DNA of 64,000 nt from positions 1 through 64,000 of the forward strand of contig NZ_AKFJ01000110.1 of the NCBI RefSeq assembly GCF_000272475.1, in the 5' to 3' direction. A program made the position numbers and the translations under genes. The DNA comes from Novosphingobium sp. Rr 2-17. GTDB taxonomy: Bacteria; Pseudomonadota; Alphaproteobacteria; Sphingomonadales; Sphingomonadaceae. The notes under the pieces were generated by a model that was not told the origin of the DNA, did not search any database, and worked only from the letters and a program-made list of their open reading frames with translations. Shown piece after piece: positions 62,374 through 64,000 of the stretch (positions are counted from its first letter, which is position 1; every line of letters begins with the position of its first letter).

Positions 62374-64000
62374 ATGATGAACACGTTTGCCCGGGCGGCG
62401 CTTCTCGCCGGCTCGATGCTCGCCGGCATGAATGGCTCGTACGCGTATGCCGACACTACGGACGCCGCGCCTGCCGCAGCGGACCCGGCAGCAGCCGCCG
62501 ATGGGGCTGGCCTTGGCGAAATCGTCGTCACCGCCACCAAGCGCGAAACGAACCTGCAGAAAACCCCGATCGCCATCTCGGTGATGAACACCGAGGCGCT
62601 CAAAGACCGTCACGTCCAGAGCCTCTACGATCTGGCAGACGGCGGCGTTCCCAGCTTGCGCGTCGCCACGTTCGAGGCGCGCCAAAGCGCGTTGACCATC
62701 GGCATTCGCGGCATCGTTCCGCTCGACGCCAACCAGCCCGCCCGCGAGCAAGGCGTCGGCATCTATGTCGATGGCGTGTATCTTGGCCGCCAGCATGGCC
62801 TCAACGCCGCGCTGTTCGACGTGGAGCGCATCGAAGTGCTGAAGGGCCCGCAAGGCACCTTGTTCGGCCGCAACACCGAAGGCGGCGCGCTCAGCATCGT
62901 CAGTAAGGCCCCCACCGGAGAATTCGGCGGCACTGCCAACGGCGGCTTTGGCAACTACGGCTCTTACAATGGCAACATCCACCTGAACCTGCCCAAGATG
63001 GCCGGCTTCTCGATCAAACTGGACGGCGTGCTCCAACACCAGGATGCCACCACCAAGAACCCGATGGAAGGCCAGAGCGGCTTCAACTACTACCACCGCA
63101 AAGGCTTCCGCGCCGCCGTGCGCTGGCAGCCGACCAGCAACATCACCAACGACTTCTCGTATGACGTCGCGCGCGATGCCAACACGCCGTTCTACAGCCA
63201 GTTGCTCAACTACAACCCGAACAACTGCCATGCCGGCACGCAAGCCTCGCAGTCGTCCTGTTCTTTGCCCGGTACCAGCTACACCAACCTGACCGGCTCC
63301 GTGAAGTCGCTGCTTCCCGGCGTCGTCGTCAATGGCGATACCCGGATGAAGACAGCGGACATCGGCGTGCCCCAGCAGCCCAGCGTCGATAAGACCCACG
63401 GCTTCACCAACCAGCTCAAGTGGACCGTCTCGCCTGAGATCGAGATTCGCTCGATCACCGCATGGCGCGGCGTGGACGCGACCCAGTGGGATAACAGCGG
63501 CGGCGCGCACCGCGTCCCCGTCGTCAACCTGACCTCGTCCTGCACCCAGGCCAATCCTTGCGGCTTCAGCCGTTACAGCCTTGCCGACTTGCGCCAGCGC
63601 CAGTTCAGCCAGGAATTCCAAGCGGTCGGCACGTTCGGCAAGATCGACTACGTCGCGGGCCTGTATTACTTCAACGAACACGTCAGCGATGACGCGGCAA
63701 CGCCCAACTCGAACGGGGTCTATCTCAACAGCGCTGGCGAGGCGGTCTACACGACCCTCAATTCCTGCACCGGTTCGGGCGGCTACGGCTCGGACGTGGG
63801 CTGCCGCTCGATCGACCGCGCCTCGGAAGTGTGGTCCAAGAGCTACGCCGCTTATGGCCAGGCGACCTACAACGCCACCGATGCGCTGCACCTGACCGTG
63901 GGTGGCCGCTACACCCATGACGAAAAGCAGGGCGTGCTGCACTATTCGCGCAACATCGACTACGACACCGACACGGCCAAGGCCGCCGCGAACGGCTACC
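62374..64000 (+). CDS. TonB-dependent outer-membrane receptor (5' part, runs off window)
   Basis: An open reading frame of at least 542 residues without a stop to the window end. Signal peptide MMNTFARAALLAGSMLAGMNG to SYAYA; a TonB-box-like GEIVVTATKRETNLQKTPIAISV; plug with TIGIRGIVPLDANQPAREQGVGIYVDGVYLGRQHG, LFDVERIEVLKGPQGTLFGRNTEGGALSIVSKAP; then barrel strands. The opposite strand is also open over 62323-63942 but that is a shadow. It follows the LysR-divergent unit after 219 bp of AT-richer DNA, and is the likely outer-membrane entry port for this block's substrate; inference. Confidence 0.92.
   Translation, partial: MMNTFARAALLAGSMLAGMNGSYAYADTTDAAPAAADPAAAADGAGLGEIVVTATKRETNLQKTPIAISVMNTEALKDRHVQSLYDLADGGVPSLRVATFEARQSALTIGIRGIVPLDANQPAREQGVGIYVDGVYLGRQHGLNAALFDVERIEVLKGPQGTLFGRNTEGGALSIVSKAPTGEFGGTANGGFGNYGSYNGNIHLNLPKMAGFSIKLDGVLQHQDATTKNPMEGQSGFNYYHRKGFRAAVRWQPTSNITNDFSYDVARDANTPFYSQLLNYNPNNCHAGTQASQSSCSLPGTSYTNLTGSVKSLLPGVVVNGDTRMKTADIGVPQQPSVDKTHGFTNQLKWTVSPEIEIRSITAWRGVDATQWDNSGGAHRVPVVNLTSSCTQANPCGFSRYSLADLRQRQFSQEFQAVGTFGKIDYVAGLYYFNEHVSDDAATPNSNGVYLNSAGEAVYTTLNSCTGSGGYGSDVGCRSIDRASEVWSKSYAAYGQATYNATDALHLTVGGRYTHDEKQGVLHYSRNIDYDTDTAKAAANGY

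Noticed and set aside
62323..63942. A 539-codon open frame on the minus strand at the window end.
   Set aside because: It lies antisense to a clear TonB receptor with signal peptide, TonB box and plug motifs on the plus strand.

Overview
The window reads as a chromosomal segment of a GC-rich alphaproteobacterium, most likely a sphingomonad (Novosphingobium, Sphingomonas or Sphingobium type). Grounds are: three TonB-dependent receptors, a TorF-type porin, compact operons with 4-bp ATGA/TTGA/GTGA overlaps, high GC by eye, and an alphaproteobacterial palindromic intergenic repeat at 58061-58165. No rRNA, CRISPR array, insertion sequence, integrase or phage gene was seen. One tRNA gene (Thr, TGT) lies at 16455-16530. 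The placement is inference from gene content; no 16S is present.

Region 1, about 0-16.5 kb, is mostly housekeeping and envelope: a YitT-like membrane protein, two outer-membrane proteins, a coupled beta-carbonic anhydrase/SulP anion transporter pair, Ohr peroxidase, an OmpR/EnvZ-like two-component pair, small secreted proteins including a duplicated glycine-zipper pair, a GT4 glycosyltransferase, RarA, a DUF429-like protein and a DUF885 peptidase-like protein, then tRNA-Thr.

Region 2, 16.9-24.4 kb, is a tripartite RND efflux operon (outer-membrane factor, lipoprotein adaptor, pump). It faces tail-to-tail a response regulator/histidine kinase pair that probably controls it.

Region 3, 24.8-29.1 kb, has two related secreted proteins followed by a TonB-dependent receptor. 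Region 4, 29.4-35.1 kb, is a complete urease operon ureDABCEFG followed by a HupE/UreJ-type putative nickel permease. Region 5, 35.1-40.8 kb, has an amidohydrolase, a second TonB-dependent receptor and a secreted lipase-like hydrolase.

Region 6, 40.9-64 kb, is a dense catabolic block in several short operons. It contains an MFS transporter; a DUF1445 protein, PhyH dioxygenase and SDR unit; a translationally coupled Rieske oxygenase and glutamine-synthetase-like ligase; a LOG-family hydrolase; an SDR, MetC-like lyase, DUF3830 and aldehyde dehydrogenase unit; a 2-oxoglutarate/Fe(II) oxygenase followed by HyuA/HyuB; and a LysR regulator divergent from an SDR, a hydantoinase/allantoinase-like enzyme, a GlcG-like protein and a TonB-dependent receptor that runs off the window. 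Read together, this looks like uptake and stepwise oxidation, gamma-glutamylation and cyclic-amide ring opening of an unknown nitrogen-containing organic compound. Urea or ammonia released could be handled by the urease 10 kb away. The substrate cannot be named from sequence; this block is the best candidate for an undescribed system in the window.
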